A program made the position numbers and the translations under genes. A DNA stretch of 64,000 nucleotides, from contig JAKSLB010000001.1 of NCBI GenBank assembly GCA_024401435.1, positions 178,280-242,279 on the forward strand, read 5' to 3'. Each line of letters begins with the position of its first letter. Within the stretch, counting starts at the first letter, position 1. The notes below the pieces were generated by a model. It was not told the origin of the DNA. It was given only the letters and a program-made list of their open reading frames with translations, and searched no databases. This DNA comes from Paludibacteraceae bacterium. Its GTDB lineage: Bacteria; Bacteroidota; Bacteroidia; Bacteroidales; Paludibacteraceae. Shown one piece after another: positions 9,561 through 17,987 of the stretch.

Positions 9561-10997
9561 TTATCCAACAGAACCCTCCAATGAGACTTGTAATAATTTC
9601 TGAGCCTCAACAGCAAATTCCATCGGTAATTTATTGATGACCTCTTTTGCATATCCATTCACAATCAAGCCAACTGCATCTTCACTGCTGATACCACGTT
9701 GATTGCAATAGAAAATTTGATCTTCACTGATTTTAGATGTTGTAGCCTCATGTTCTACAATTGCCGTATCATTACCAATCTCCATATACGGGAATGTGTG
9801 AGCTCCACATTGGTCACCCAAAAGAAGACTGTCACATTGTGAAAAGTTACGAGCACCACTTGCTTTTGCAGAGACCTTCACCAAACCTCGATAACTATTC
9901 TGACTCTTTCCTGCAGAGATACCTTTTGAAACAATATGGCTTCGAGTATTCTTTCCTATATGGATCATCTTCGTACCTGTATCGGCTTGCTGATAATTAT
10001 TAGTGACTGCCACCGAATAAAACTCACCCACCGAATTATCTCCCATCAACACGCAACTTGGATATTTCCAAGTGATGGCAGAACCTGTTTCCACTTGTGT
10101 CCACGAGATTTTCGAAGATTCACCTTTGCACAGAGCACGTTTGGTAACAAAATTATAGATACCACCCTTTCCTTCTTTATCTCCTGGATACCAGTTTTGA
10201 ACAGTAGAATATTTGATTTCTGCACGATCGTGAACTACCAACTCTACAATGGCAGCATGCAATTGATTCTCATCACGCATCGGAGCCGTACAACCCTCTA
10301 AATAAGAGACGTAACTATCATCATCTGCAATAATCAAAGTACGTTCAAACTGACCCGTTTGAGCAGCATTGATTCGGAAATAAGTAGAAAGTTCCATTGG
10401 GCAACGAACGCCCTTTGGAATATAGACAAACGAGCCATCACTGAAGACAGCCGAATTAAGCGCCGCATAAAAATTGTCAGTATAAGGGACCACCGATCCC
10501 AAATAAGATTTCACCAAATCAGGATAGTTTTTTACTGCCTCACTAATAGAACAGAAGATTATACCCAACTCTGCCAAATTCTCTTTATAGGTAGTCTTCA
10601 CTGAAATACTATCCATAACAGCATCGACAGCCATTCCGGAAAGATGTTTTTGCTCCTCCAATGGAATACCTAACTTATCGAATGTCTTTACTAATTCAGG
10701 ATCAACCTCATCCATACTTTTAGGCGCATTTTTCTTAGGAGCTGCGTAATAGTAAATATTCTGATAATCAATTTTAGGTATATTCAAATGAGCCCAACGA
10801 GGTTCCTTCAACGTCAACCAATGGCGGTATGCTTTCAAACGATATTCGAGCAGCCATTCAGGTTCCTCCTTTTTTTTCGATATCAGACGGACAATATCCT
10901 CCGACAGTCCTTTCTGAATCACATCCGTTTCAATATCCGTCACAAAGCCATATTTGTATTCACCTTGAGTGACTTTGTCTACAATATTCTCGCTCAT
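9561..10997 (-). CDS. sufB: Fe-S cluster assembly protein SufB
   Basis: The scaffold subunit of SufBCD. The 478-residue protein is normal for the family and shows the conserved SufB segments [48 protein letters not shown] and the C-terminal YCNQRGI(S)[13 protein letters not shown] helix, which distinguish it from SufD. It is the first gene of the sufBCD operon, driven by a well-formed promoter at 11021-11052. Confidence 0.95.
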   Translation of the reverse strand: MSENIVDKVTQGEYKYGFVTDIETDVIQKGLSEDIVRLISKKKEEPEWLLEYRLKAYRHWLTLKEPRWAHLNIPKIDYQNIYYYAAPKKNAPKSMDEVDPELVKTFDKLGIPLEEQKHLSGMAVDAVMDSISVKTTYKENLAELGIIFCSISEAVKNYPDLVKSYLGSVVPYTDNFYAALNSAVFSDGSFVYIPKGVRCPMELSTYFRINAAQTGQFERTLIIADDDSYVSYLEGCTAPMRDENQLHAAIVELVVHDRAEIKYSTVQNWYPGDKEGKGGIYNFVTKRALCKGESSKISWTQVETGSAITWKYPSCVLMGDNSVGEFYSVAVTNNYQQADTGTKMIHIGKNTRSHIVSKGISAGKSQNSYRGLVKVSAKASGARNFSQCDSLLLGDQCGAHTFPYMEIGNDTAIVEHEATTSKISEDQIFYCNQRGISSEDAVGLIVNGYAKEVINKLPMEFAVEAQKLLQVSLEGSVG

Positions 10998-11020
10998 AAT
11001 AATATTTCATCTAAAGATTT

Positions 11021-11052
11021 GCAAAGTTAGTAATAATAATTTTTGCGACCAA
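11021..11052 (-). promoter_or_regulatory. Promoter of the sufBCD operon
   Basis: On the minus strand TAACTTTGC (11021-11029) is preceded by TTG (11050-11052) with a 20-nt spacer, a good Bacteroidetes promoter. The leader would be about 20 nt. Confidence 0.65.
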
Positions 11053-11098
11053 TTTTTTTCTGTTGGGATAAAATGAGTTAGAGTATTGACACATTCAA

Positions 11099-11182
11099 TG
11101 AAGGGGATTTCTATAAATTGCTTTATGGTGATTTTGAAAATCATCAAGATGGTGGCCAAAACTCAAAAATCCCCCTTAAATG
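11099..11182 (+). repeat. MITE-like dispersed element, copy 1
   Basis: An approximately 84-nt element starting with AAGGGGATTT (11101) and ending with AAATCCCCCTTAAATG (to 11182), so its ends are inverted repeats. The first 32 nt (11101-11132) match the reverse complement of 45268-45297 with a single mismatch. It sits between the divergent sufB and 11250 promoters and has no coding capacity. Confidence 0.65.
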
Positions 11183-11223
11183 ATATGTTCATTTATAAAT
11201 CGACGCAAGTGAAATCATTTTTT

Positions 11224-11232
11224 TATCTTTGC
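11224..11232 (+). promoter_or_regulatory. Promoter -7 element of the membrane-protein gene
   Basis: TATCTTTGC is a perfect TAnnTTTGC match 18 nt before the ATG at 11250. It overlaps an in-frame TTG (11229), which argues against that TTG as a start codon. Confidence 0.55.
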
Positions 11233-11249
11233 TAAAAATTAAGGTATTT

Positions 11250-11765
11250 ATGAAATTTCAATTCAATACACTTCAAAAAATAAAAGGCATCATTATCTTT
11301 TATATGATTGCCTTACTATTAGCAGGATTTACGGCGTTCCCTATTGAATGGGAATTAAAAACAATCTGCGGTTTAATCGAACGAATTGGGAATGACTGGA
11401 TCAGTCAACTCGCCATTGTCAATTTTATTTATGAGGTTAAAGATTCTATCGTTGACATCAATACAAATTCACCTTATATATCCTATGGATTTGATTGGTT
11501 AGCATTTGCACATATCGTTATTGCTCTTCTCTTTATTGGTCCATACAAAGATCCCATCCGAAACAAATGGGTAATCTATTGGGGTATGATTGCTTGTGTA
11601 GGAATTTTCCCATTAGCATTCATCTGCGGACCGATTCGATCTATTCCATTGTACTGGACATTCATCGATTGTTCGTTCGGATTTTTCGGAATATTTCCAC
11701 TTCTACTTTGCATTAAATACATCCATCAATTAGAAAAAGAACAAAACTCTCTTCCAAATCAATAA
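11250..11765 (+). CDS. Small integral membrane protein, unknown function
   Basis: A 171-residue protein of four predicted membrane segments (roughly residues 10-33, 80-95, 108-128 and 134-155). I do not recognise a named family. The conserved-looking block around the last two segments (FICGPIRSIPLYWTFIDCSFG) has polar residues inside the membrane part, which hints at a functional site rather than a simple anchor. The start is the ATG at 11250, because the upstream in-frame TTG lies inside the promoter. It is followed by a terminator at 11783 shared with the convergent AraC-type gene, so it is monocistronic. Confidence 0.75.
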   Translation: MKFQFNTLQKIKGIIIFYMIALLLAGFTAFPIEWELKTICGLIERIGNDWISQLAIVNFIYEVKDSIVDINTNSPYISYGFDWLAFAHIVIALLFIGPYKDPIRNKWVIYWGMIACVGIFPLAFICGPIRSIPLYWTFIDCSFGFFGIFPLLLCIKYIHQLEKEQNSLPNQ

Positions 11766-11782
11766 CCACGTAAAAATATAAC

Positions 11783-11820
11783 AACGGGACAATGCTTTGA
11801 TACATTGTTCCGTTATTTTT
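11783..11820 (+). terminator. Terminator between convergent genes
   Basis: AACGGGACAATG (11783-11794) pairs with CATTGTTCCGTT (11803-11814) with one G-T wobble, followed by ATTTTTT on the plus strand. It ends the 11250 gene. Confidence 0.8.
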
Positions 11821-11836
11821 TCATCATAAAAATTCC

Positions 11837-13090
11837 TTACAAATTAACACATACATTATCTATCGGTTTCAGATTTTGCACATGTTTTTTCACATTAGAA
11901 GGAGATTGTCCAAACTCTTTAGAGAAAGTCCTTGCGAAACAATTAGGATCTGAATAGCCACACATAAACGAAACTTCGGAAACTCGCAAATTACCTTGAG
12001 ACAGTAATTTTAATGCGTATGTCATACGATACTTCCGAATGTATTCGGATGGAGGCATATTGAATGACTCTTTGAATTTTCGGAAAAATTGTACGCGACT
12101 ATACCCGACCATCTGACCTAATTCACTAACAGTAAACTGCTCATTAGCCAAATTGCGTATAACACAACTTTTTACTTTCGTGCCAAAAATATCATCATCA
12201 TTTTCTGCTGGTAAAGAATCCACCAACCTTTCAATTTTGTTTAAGATTAAAGAGGGATCTCCTAAATGAAATTCTTTCTGTTTCTCTTCTAACAACAAAT
12301 TCGCTTTCAAATCTATTTCCTGTCTGATGTTCTCTTTTTTCTTTTTTGATTTCTTCTTACAATACAAAAAAATCGCCGATAAAACCGACACAATAGAAGC
12401 AAAACACAAAAATTTAAACAAGGCGGTTTCACTCCATATAGGTGTACGAACGATGTAAACTTCTTTCACTAAAGTTTTCGTCCCACACAATGCTTTTATT
12501 TGCAATCGATAGTTTCCTGGACACAAATCAGAAATAACGATCTGCCAGAAATCCCCGATATCATACCAATTCGCATGATTTTTACGCAAATAATTTTCTT
12601 TCGAAAAGGAATAAAAATAGTGATAATCAACATTTTCGGGTATATCAAACTGAAAAGAAAGAATCTTTTGTTGATAAGACACATATAATGTATCGCCCCA
12701 ATTCAGCAATTTTGAAGATGTGACCAATCTGTTATCAACAGACGAATAGATTCTAAAATCCGACACTGACAAAGGGAAATCGCGAACAGCACCCAACTGA
12801 TTTTTATCAGTCCGATTTTCAGGTTCCTTACCCGTAGATTCATCAACAAAGAAATCTGATTTTATCCCATTTTGTGTAGCATCACTAACAAACTTTCCAT
12901 ACTCTGTTGAATCAGCAACATCTTGCATAGAATCGTTCTCATTCATAGCAATACCCCCCCAGGTACATTGGTTATTGTGAGGAGCAACTCCCTTATAACC
13001 ATTTTTTTCAGTCGACATACAATCGGTTGAAAAAGCAGAAACGTTACAAAAATAAAACAATAACGCTACAGAAAACATTTTCTTCTCCAT
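11837..13090 (-). CDS. Membrane-anchored AraC-type regulator with Y_Y_Y-like sensor
   Basis: A 417-residue transcription factor. Residues 1-20 look like a signal peptide or first membrane segment. About 100-215 is a beta-rich exported part resembling the Y_Y_Y domain that closes the sensor of hybrid two-component systems (LSFQFDIPENVDYHYFYSF ... NYRLQIKA). A membrane segment lies at about 225-245, followed by a Lys-rich stop-transfer (KKKSKKKKEN). The C-terminal about 105 residues are an AraC/XylS double helix-turn-helix (FTVSELGQMVGYSRVQFFRKFK ... VSEVSFMCGYSDPNCFARTFSKEFGQSP). It resembles a hybrid regulator from which propeller, kinase and receiver are missing. It would bind DNA from the membrane in response to a periplasmic cue. 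Its target is unknown. Confidence 0.8.
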   Translation of the reverse strand: MEKKMFSVALLFYFCNVSAFSTDCMSTEKNGYKGVAPHNNQCTWGGIAMNENDSMQDVADSTEYGKFVSDATQNGIKSDFFVDESTGKEPENRTDKNQLGAVRDFPLSVSDFRIYSSVDNRLVTSSKLLNWGDTLYVSYQQKILSFQFDIPENVDYHYFYSFSKENYLRKNHANWYDIGDFWQIVISDLCPGNYRLQIKALCGTKTLVKEVYIVRTPIWSETALFKFLCFASIVSVLSAIFLYCKKKSKKKKENIRQEIDLKANLLLEEKQKEFHLGDPSLILNKIERLVDSLPAENDDDIFGTKVKSCVIRNLANEQFTVSELGQMVGYSRVQFFRKFKESFNMPPSEYIRKYRMTYALKLLSQGNLRVSEVSFMCGYSDPNCFARTFSKEFGQSPSNVKKHVQNLKPIDNVCVNL

Positions 13091-13230
13091 TAATTTGATT
13101 TTTTAAAATTTAAAAAATGTGTTTAATGATTGATAAACATACATAGCATACTAATCCCTTATGACTAAGGAATCATAATAAAAGCGCATTTCGTTCTACC
13201 AGTTCATATTTACATTCTTCCTTTAAGTTC

Positions 13231-13268
13231 ATGCCATAAATCTTGTCAAAACTATTTTGTTATGGCAT
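13231..13268. promoter_or_regulatory. Inverted repeat in the AraC-gene leader
   Basis: ATGCCATAA (13231-13239) and TTATGGCAT (13260-13268) are exact inverted repeats 20 nt apart, just downstream of the putative promoter at 13286 on the minus strand. They could be an operator or an mRNA hairpin. Confidence 0.4.
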
Positions 13269-13285
13269 CGAAAAATCTACATTTT

Positions 13286-13294
13286 GCAAATATA
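13286..13294 (-). promoter_or_regulatory. Putative promoter of the AraC-type gene
   Basis: Minus-strand TATATTTGC matches the -7 consensus perfectly. It implies an untranslated leader of about 190 nt before the start at 13090. Confidence 0.45.
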
Positions 13295-13698
13295 AAAGGA
13301 GCTTATCGTTCGTATCTTCGTCTCTTGTTTCATATTTCTATCATTTTTTTATAAATGAAACAAAAAGACAACATCTTAGAAACATTTAGAATTATACATC
13401 TAAACGGGTTTATGCATAAAACGGCGGAAAAATAATATTTTTTCCAAACTCTCACAAATTTGAGACCTTGTTCAAACTGATTTCCTTCCACTCGACAATT
13501 TTATCTATGTCCGTAATCATAAATATTTATTTAAGAATCACAAAAATTTTTATATGTTCGACTCAAAATAAAGTGTCATTTCCATACAGAATTAAAAATC
13601 ACGAAAAAAAGCAACAAATTTTTTCATAGGAAGAAGTAACATTCAAAATGATTTTTCTCATTCTTAAAAAATTTTCACTACAAAGCAATTTATATATG
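13295..13698. other. AT-rich intergenic region without visible gene
   Basis: The roughly 640-nt gap between the divergent AraC-type and ABC-F genes holds the two promoters and the inverted repeat listed separately. I see no further gene, RNA or repeat in this part. Confidence 0.5.
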
Positions 13699-13707
13699 TA
13701 TCTTTGC
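13699..13707 (+). promoter_or_regulatory. Promoter -7 element of the ABC-F gene
   Basis: TATCTTTGC, a perfect match, lies 23 nt before the ATG at 13730. Confidence 0.55.
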
Positions 13708-13729
13708 AGAAAAAGAAGATAATAACAAT

Positions 13730-15502
13730 ATGGCACTTCACTATCTACAGGTAGAAAACCTGACGAAGTCATTCGGCGACAATTTTTTATTCAAAGGAAT
13801 TTCTTTCGGACTCTTCGAAGGACAACGTGTAGCTCTTATCGCACGAAACGGAGCTGGCAAATCAACCTTGCTTAATATCATTGCAGGAAAAGAATCATAC
13901 GACGAAGGGAAAATCACCTTCCGAAACGGCATCCGTGTTGGCATACTTCCTCAAGATCCGAAATTTGAAGCCAAAAAAACTATTCTACAAATCTGCGAGG
14001 AGTCGGGTCATGAAATCCATATGAAGCAGATGCTTGGCAAGCTAAAAATCAACGATTTAGATCTCAAAACAGAAGTGCTATCGGGTGGTCAGGTGAAAAG
14101 AATCGCACTTGCTCAAGTATTGATTTCCCAACCAGAACTTCTCATCTTAGATGAGCCTACCAACCACCTTGATCTCGATATGGTAGAATGGTTGGAAGAA
14201 TACTTGCAGAAATCTCGTATGGCTTTATTGATGGTTACGCACGACAGATATTTTCTCGACCGCGTATGCAGTGATATCCTTGAACTCGATCAAGAACAAC
14301 TATTCACGTATAAAGGGAACTACTCTTATTATCTTGAAAAGAAACAAGAACGTCAAAATGTTCAAAATGCAGAACTTGCCCGCGCCAACAATCTATTCCG
14401 AAAAGAATTGGATTGGATGAGACGACAACCTCAAGCCAGAGCTGGGAAAGCACAATACCGCATCGACGCATTTCATGAATTAGAGAAGAAAGTAAAAGCT
14501 AAAAGAGAAAGTGGTAATGTGCAACTTGACGTGAAAGCCAGTTATATCGGAAGTAAAATATTTGAAGCTCAATATGTCTCTAAAAGTTATGGAGACCTTA
14601 AAATCCTCGATAATTTTTATTATAACTTCAGTCGATATGAAAAACTTGGCATTGTCGGAAACAATGGTACAGGAAAATCAACTTTCGTAAAAATGCTCGT
14701 CGGAGAAGAAAAACCAGATAGTGGTGCTTTCGATATCGGTGAAACCGTACAATTTGGATATTATAGTCAAACGGGCATGAAGTTTGACAACAATATGAAA
14801 GTTATAGATGCAGTCAAAGAACATGCAGAAGTAATTCACCTAGGCGACGGAAGGAAACTGACCGCTTCCCAATTCCTGCAATATTTTTTATTCACACCGG
14901 AAACACAGCAAAAATTCATTTCCAAATTAAGTGGAGGTGAACGCAGACGACTTTATCTCTGCACTGTTCTTATGAAGAGTCCAAACTTTCTTGTTCTTGA
15001 TGAGCCCACCAATGACTTAGACATCGTTACACTAAATGTTTTGGAAGAATACCTGCAATCTTTCAAAGGATGTGTGATTGTCATTTCACACGACCGTTAT
15101 TTTATGGACAAAGTGGTCGACCATCTATTTGTCTTTCATGGAAATGCAAACATTCAAGATTTCCCAGGCAACTATACTAGTTACCGTGAATGGAGAGATA
15201 TGAAAGAGTATTTCGATCGACAAGAAAAAGAAGCACAACAAAAACCAAAAAAATCCCCTTCCAACGAAAGAACCAAAAAAGAGAAACCCAAAAAACTAAG
15301 TTTCAAAGAGCAAAAAGAATTCGAATCATTAACCAGCGAAATCGCCCAATTGGAAGAAGAGAAGAAAATGATAGAAGAAGCCCTCTCCTCAGGCACCTTG
15401 CAAGGAGATGAACTTCTTCAAAAATCAAATCGTATCGGAAAATTAATCGAAGAATTAGATGAAAAAGAGATGCGTTGGTTGGAATTGAGCGAATTAGCAT
15501 AA
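13730..15502 (+). CDS. uup: ABC-F ATPase, Uup type
   Basis: A 590-residue soluble protein with two ABC domains and no membrane segments. The first has ARNGAGKST, LSGGQVKRIALAQ and LLILDEPTNHLD. The second has GNNGTGKST, LSGGERRRLYLC and FLVLDEPTNDLD. The inter-domain linker includes the ABC-F arm and the ARAGKAQYRID segment typical of Uup. The C-terminus has the charged linker and coiled coil (KLSFKEQKEFESL ... IEELDEKEMRWLELSE) that defines the Uup subfamily. Uup proteins act on ribosomes or branched DNA and reduce precise transposon excision in E. coli; a specific role here is inferred. The start follows a promoter at 13699. The next gene begins 46 nt downstream and may be co-transcribed. 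Confidence 0.88.
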   Translation: MALHYLQVENLTKSFGDNFLFKGISFGLFEGQRVALIARNGAGKSTLLNIIAGKESYDEGKITFRNGIRVGILPQDPKFEAKKTILQICEESGHEIHMKQMLGKLKINDLDLKTEVLSGGQVKRIALAQVLISQPELLILDEPTNHLDLDMVEWLEEYLQKSRMALLMVTHDRYFLDRVCSDILELDQEQLFTYKGNYSYYLEKKQERQNVQNAELARANNLFRKELDWMRRQPQARAGKAQYRIDAFHELEKKVKAKRESGNVQLDVKASYIGSKIFEAQYVSKSYGDLKILDNFYYNFSRYEKLGIVGNNGTGKSTFVKMLVGEEKPDSGAFDIGETVQFGYYSQTGMKFDNNMKVIDAVKEHAEVIHLGDGRKLTASQFLQYFLFTPETQQKFISKLSGGERRRLYLCTVLMKSPNFLVLDEPTNDLDIVTLNVLEEYLQSFKGCVIVISHDRYFMDKVVDHLFVFHGNANIQDFPGNYTSYREWRDMKEYFDRQEKEAQQKPKKSPSNERTKKEKPKKLSFKEQKEFESLTSEIAQLEEEKKMIEEALSSGTLQGDELLQKSNRIGKLIEELDEKEMRWLELSELA

Positions 15503-15548
15503 TGAGTATTTTAGTATCCTCCATAAATATCACTAAACATTCCCAAAC

Positions 15549-17753
15549 ATGAAGCAACTGACTTTAGATGATTGGATTCCCGGCGGGAAATACTACGAAA
15601 GTCATCAACCTTTCTCACCCACCAAGATTCTGTTTTGCAACCAATATAATATTCTATGTTTCTCCGATGGATTCGTCATTTTATCTAACGACAAAATTCA
15701 TCAAAATTCAACGCAAAGCACTTCGTTCAATCAACTATGCCAACCATATTATCACTCCTATTCTGAACTATCATCCAAAGCTAATTGTGAAATAAAACAC
15801 CCAACGTTCTATTTCTGTGAGGCAGAAGGAGGCTTCATTCTACTACATCTTTATGAAGACATTCATTTCCTAATTGTAAAATTAAACATCGAGCACAATG
15901 AAATCGAAGATGTGACCATCGCAAACGCACCCGAAGTTCCCCTTTATGTCCAATCCAACGAAAATGGAATAGTCGCTTTTTCCACCCAGAGAAACAATCT
16001 TTACATTTTAGACCAAAAACGAAGATTCAACATTCTATATCATTGCACTACAAATTACAAAATTAACAAAACACCTTCGCGTGATGAATTCGGAATTGAG
16101 CATCTTATTCATTGGTCACCCGACAATCAAAAAATTGCCTTTTATCTTACCGAAGACGAAAAGGTGCCAGAATATCCATACATCCATCTAACCGATATTG
16201 ATGCGCCCAATAATAAAAGGTTTTTAACACACACTACGAAATATCCTTTTGCAGGACAAGAAAGCGAAAGCACTCGAATCGGAATTCTTGACATAGAGAC
16301 AAAAAAAATCGTTTTCATCGATTGTAAAGATGATCCTACAGAGATTCCAGGCACCCAAAGATCCATTAATCATCAAAATTCATACATGCCCTGTCTATCA
16401 TGGGCAATCGATTCCAAACATATCTATGTATGCGAACTAGAAAGAAGTCAGAAATACTTTCAGGCAAAAAAATATTCGGCTGATTCAGGTACTTTCGAAA
16501 GTTTTCTTTTCGACGAAGAAGATGATTGTTACGTAGAACCTGAACATTCCTTCCTGTCAATATCGAAATCGAAATTCATTTTCCTATCACAACGAACAGG
16601 ATACAATCACCTTTATCTATACGACGAAGAATTAAAACAGACTGAAACACTCACCCAAGGAGAATGGAATGTAACGCAATGTATTGGATATTCCAACAAT
16701 AAGATTATATACCTTTCCACCGAAAATTCCTTGTTGAATCAAGATGCCTATTGGATAGACATCGATAGTAAAAAAACATCGTTTTTAACGGAGAAAAAAG
16801 GGCACCACACACTCTACTTAAATAAGACGAACAACAAATGGATCGATTGTTTTGATGCTCATGACAATCCTGGAGAAATCATATTTAATGGCGAGTCAGT
16901 CTATTCAATAGAGAATCCGCTGAACGGATATGATTTACCCAAGCAAACGATTGGTAGCTTTCCATATACTTTACACTCGCAAGGTAAAATGATAGATCAT
17001 GCCATCTATTATCGAGTAACATTTCCAATGAACTATCAAAAGGGCAAGAAATATCCCGTCATATTTTATGTGTACGGAGGACCACACGTGCAACTCATTA
17101 GCAATCATTGGGGAAGTGGCACTAAAGGATTTGAAGAGATGATGTCAGCAGAGGGATATTATGTACTCTGTGCAGATCCCATCACATCAATGAACAGAGG
17201 TCACAAAGAAGAATCTGTTATTTATCCCTATCTGAACAAAACACAAATAGAAGATTATGATGCTTCACTTGATTATTTTTTCAAACATTTTGAAGATGCC
17301 GATAGAAACAAAATAGCAGTATACGGATGGAGTTTCGGTGGATATATGACACTGTCTATGCTACTGATGAGCAAGTATCGTGACCACTTTAAAATTGGAG
17401 TTGCAGGAGGTGCCGTCATTGACTGGCGTTATTACGAAGTAATGTATTCTGAACGATACATGGGATATGAAAACTTTTTGGATAAAGAGTCGAAAGTGGC
17501 TAAAGAGAACGACATCAAAGAAAAGATTGATTTGCTCCAAACCCACTTGTATTTAATTCATTGTGATAACGACCCAGTCGTTCTCCCGCTTCATCCACTA
17601 TCACTCATCAACAAGATTAACAAAACAGGAGAAATCCTTGACTTAATTGATTTTTACCTATTTCCTGGACATGAACACAATGTAAAAGGACCACAAAGAA
17701 TTGCGTTGATGAATAAAATTAAATCTATGATTTCCAATTACTTAAATAAATAG
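15549..17753 (+). CDS. S9 family peptidase (DPP-IV-like)
   Basis: A 734-residue serine peptidase of the prolyl oligopeptidase/DPP-IV family. The N-terminal part (about 1-460) is a beta-propeller with repeated blade strands. The C-terminal part is an alpha/beta hydrolase. The nucleophile is Ser595 in GWSFGGYM, the acid is Asp675 in HCDNDPVV and the base is His710 in FPGHEHNV. It should release dipeptides or short peptides from protein N-termini. Most Bacteroidetes members have a signal peptide, but this one starts MKQLTLDDWIPGG without one, which suggests a cytoplasmic enzyme. It lies 46 nt after the ABC-F gene. A strong terminator occurs 114 nt downstream. Confidence 0.88.
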   Translation: MKQLTLDDWIPGGKYYESHQPFSPTKILFCNQYNILCFSDGFVILSNDKIHQNSTQSTSFNQLCQPYYHSYSELSSKANCEIKHPTFYFCEAEGGFILLHLYEDIHFLIVKLNIEHNEIEDVTIANAPEVPLYVQSNENGIVAFSTQRNNLYILDQKRRFNILYHCTTNYKINKTPSRDEFGIEHLIHWSPDNQKIAFYLTEDEKVPEYPYIHLTDIDAPNNKRFLTHTTKYPFAGQESESTRIGILDIETKKIVFIDCKDDPTEIPGTQRSINHQNSYMPCLSWAIDSKHIYVCELERSQKYFQAKKYSADSGTFESFLFDEEDDCYVEPEHSFLSISKSKFIFLSQRTGYNHLYLYDEELKQTETLTQGEWNVTQCIGYSNNKIIYLSTENSLLNQDAYWIDIDSKKTSFLTEKKGHHTLYLNKTNNKWIDCFDAHDNPGEIIFNGESVYSIENPLNGYDLPKQTIGSFPYTLHSQGKMIDHAIYYRVTFPMNYQKGKKYPVIFYVYGGPHVQLISNHWGSGTKGFEEMMSAEGYYVLCADPITSMNRGHKEESVIYPYLNKTQIEDYDASLDYFFKHFEDADRNKIAVYGWSFGGYMTLSMLLMSKYRDHFKIGVAGGAVIDWRYYEVMYSERYMGYENFLDKESKVAKENDIKEKIDLLQTHLYLIHCDNDPVVLPLHPLSLINKINKTGEILDLIDFYLFPGHEHNVKGPQRIALMNKIKSMISNYLNK

Positions 17754-17786
17754 TATTTGAAATGGCGAAAAAAAACTTAATTTTTT

Positions 17787-17817
17787 TTTGTCATAATAGA
17801 AATAAATTGCACCTTTG
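17787..17817 (+). promoter_or_regulatory. Promoter-like element upstream of an orphan terminator
   Basis: TTTG (17787-17790), a 19-nt spacer and CACCTTTG (17810-17817) match TTTG-N19-TAnnTTTG except for one base. A transcript from here would end at the 17867-17900 terminator after about 80 nt. Confidence 0.45.
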
Positions 17818-17822
17818 TAGCG

Positions 17823-17900
17823 CAAACAAAACAGGTAGATTTTTTCATAGTTAAGGTTTAGATTGATTAAGGGACGTTGTGAAACGTTCCTTAATTTTTT
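17823..17900 (+). ncRNA. Candidate small RNA or leader
   Basis: This is inferred only from a promoter-like element at 17787-17817 and a strong terminator at 17867-17900, with no open reading frame between them. It could be an independent RNA of about 78 nt, the leader of the antiporter operon with an attenuator, or simply the 3' end of the S9 peptidase mRNA. No known RNA family is recognised. Confidence 0.3.
17867..17900 (+). terminator. Strong Rho-independent terminator
   Basis: TTAAGGGACGTT (17867-17878) pairs with AACGTTCCTTAA (17883-17894) through one wobble, closed by a GTGA tetraloop and followed by six T. Confidence 0.85.
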
Positions 17901-17974
17901 GTATCTATCTCAAAAATAGGTGTTTTCGGACCGTTTTTTTAGTGTTAAAAATTCTTATTATTCTCTAAAATAGT

Positions 17975-17983
17975 TATTTTTGC
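17975..17983 (+). promoter_or_regulatory. Promoter -7 element of the antiporter operon
   Basis: TATTTTTGC is a perfect match but ends only 4 nt before the ATG at 17988. The transcript would be leaderless or nearly so. Confidence 0.5.
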
Positions 17984-17987
17984 ATTT

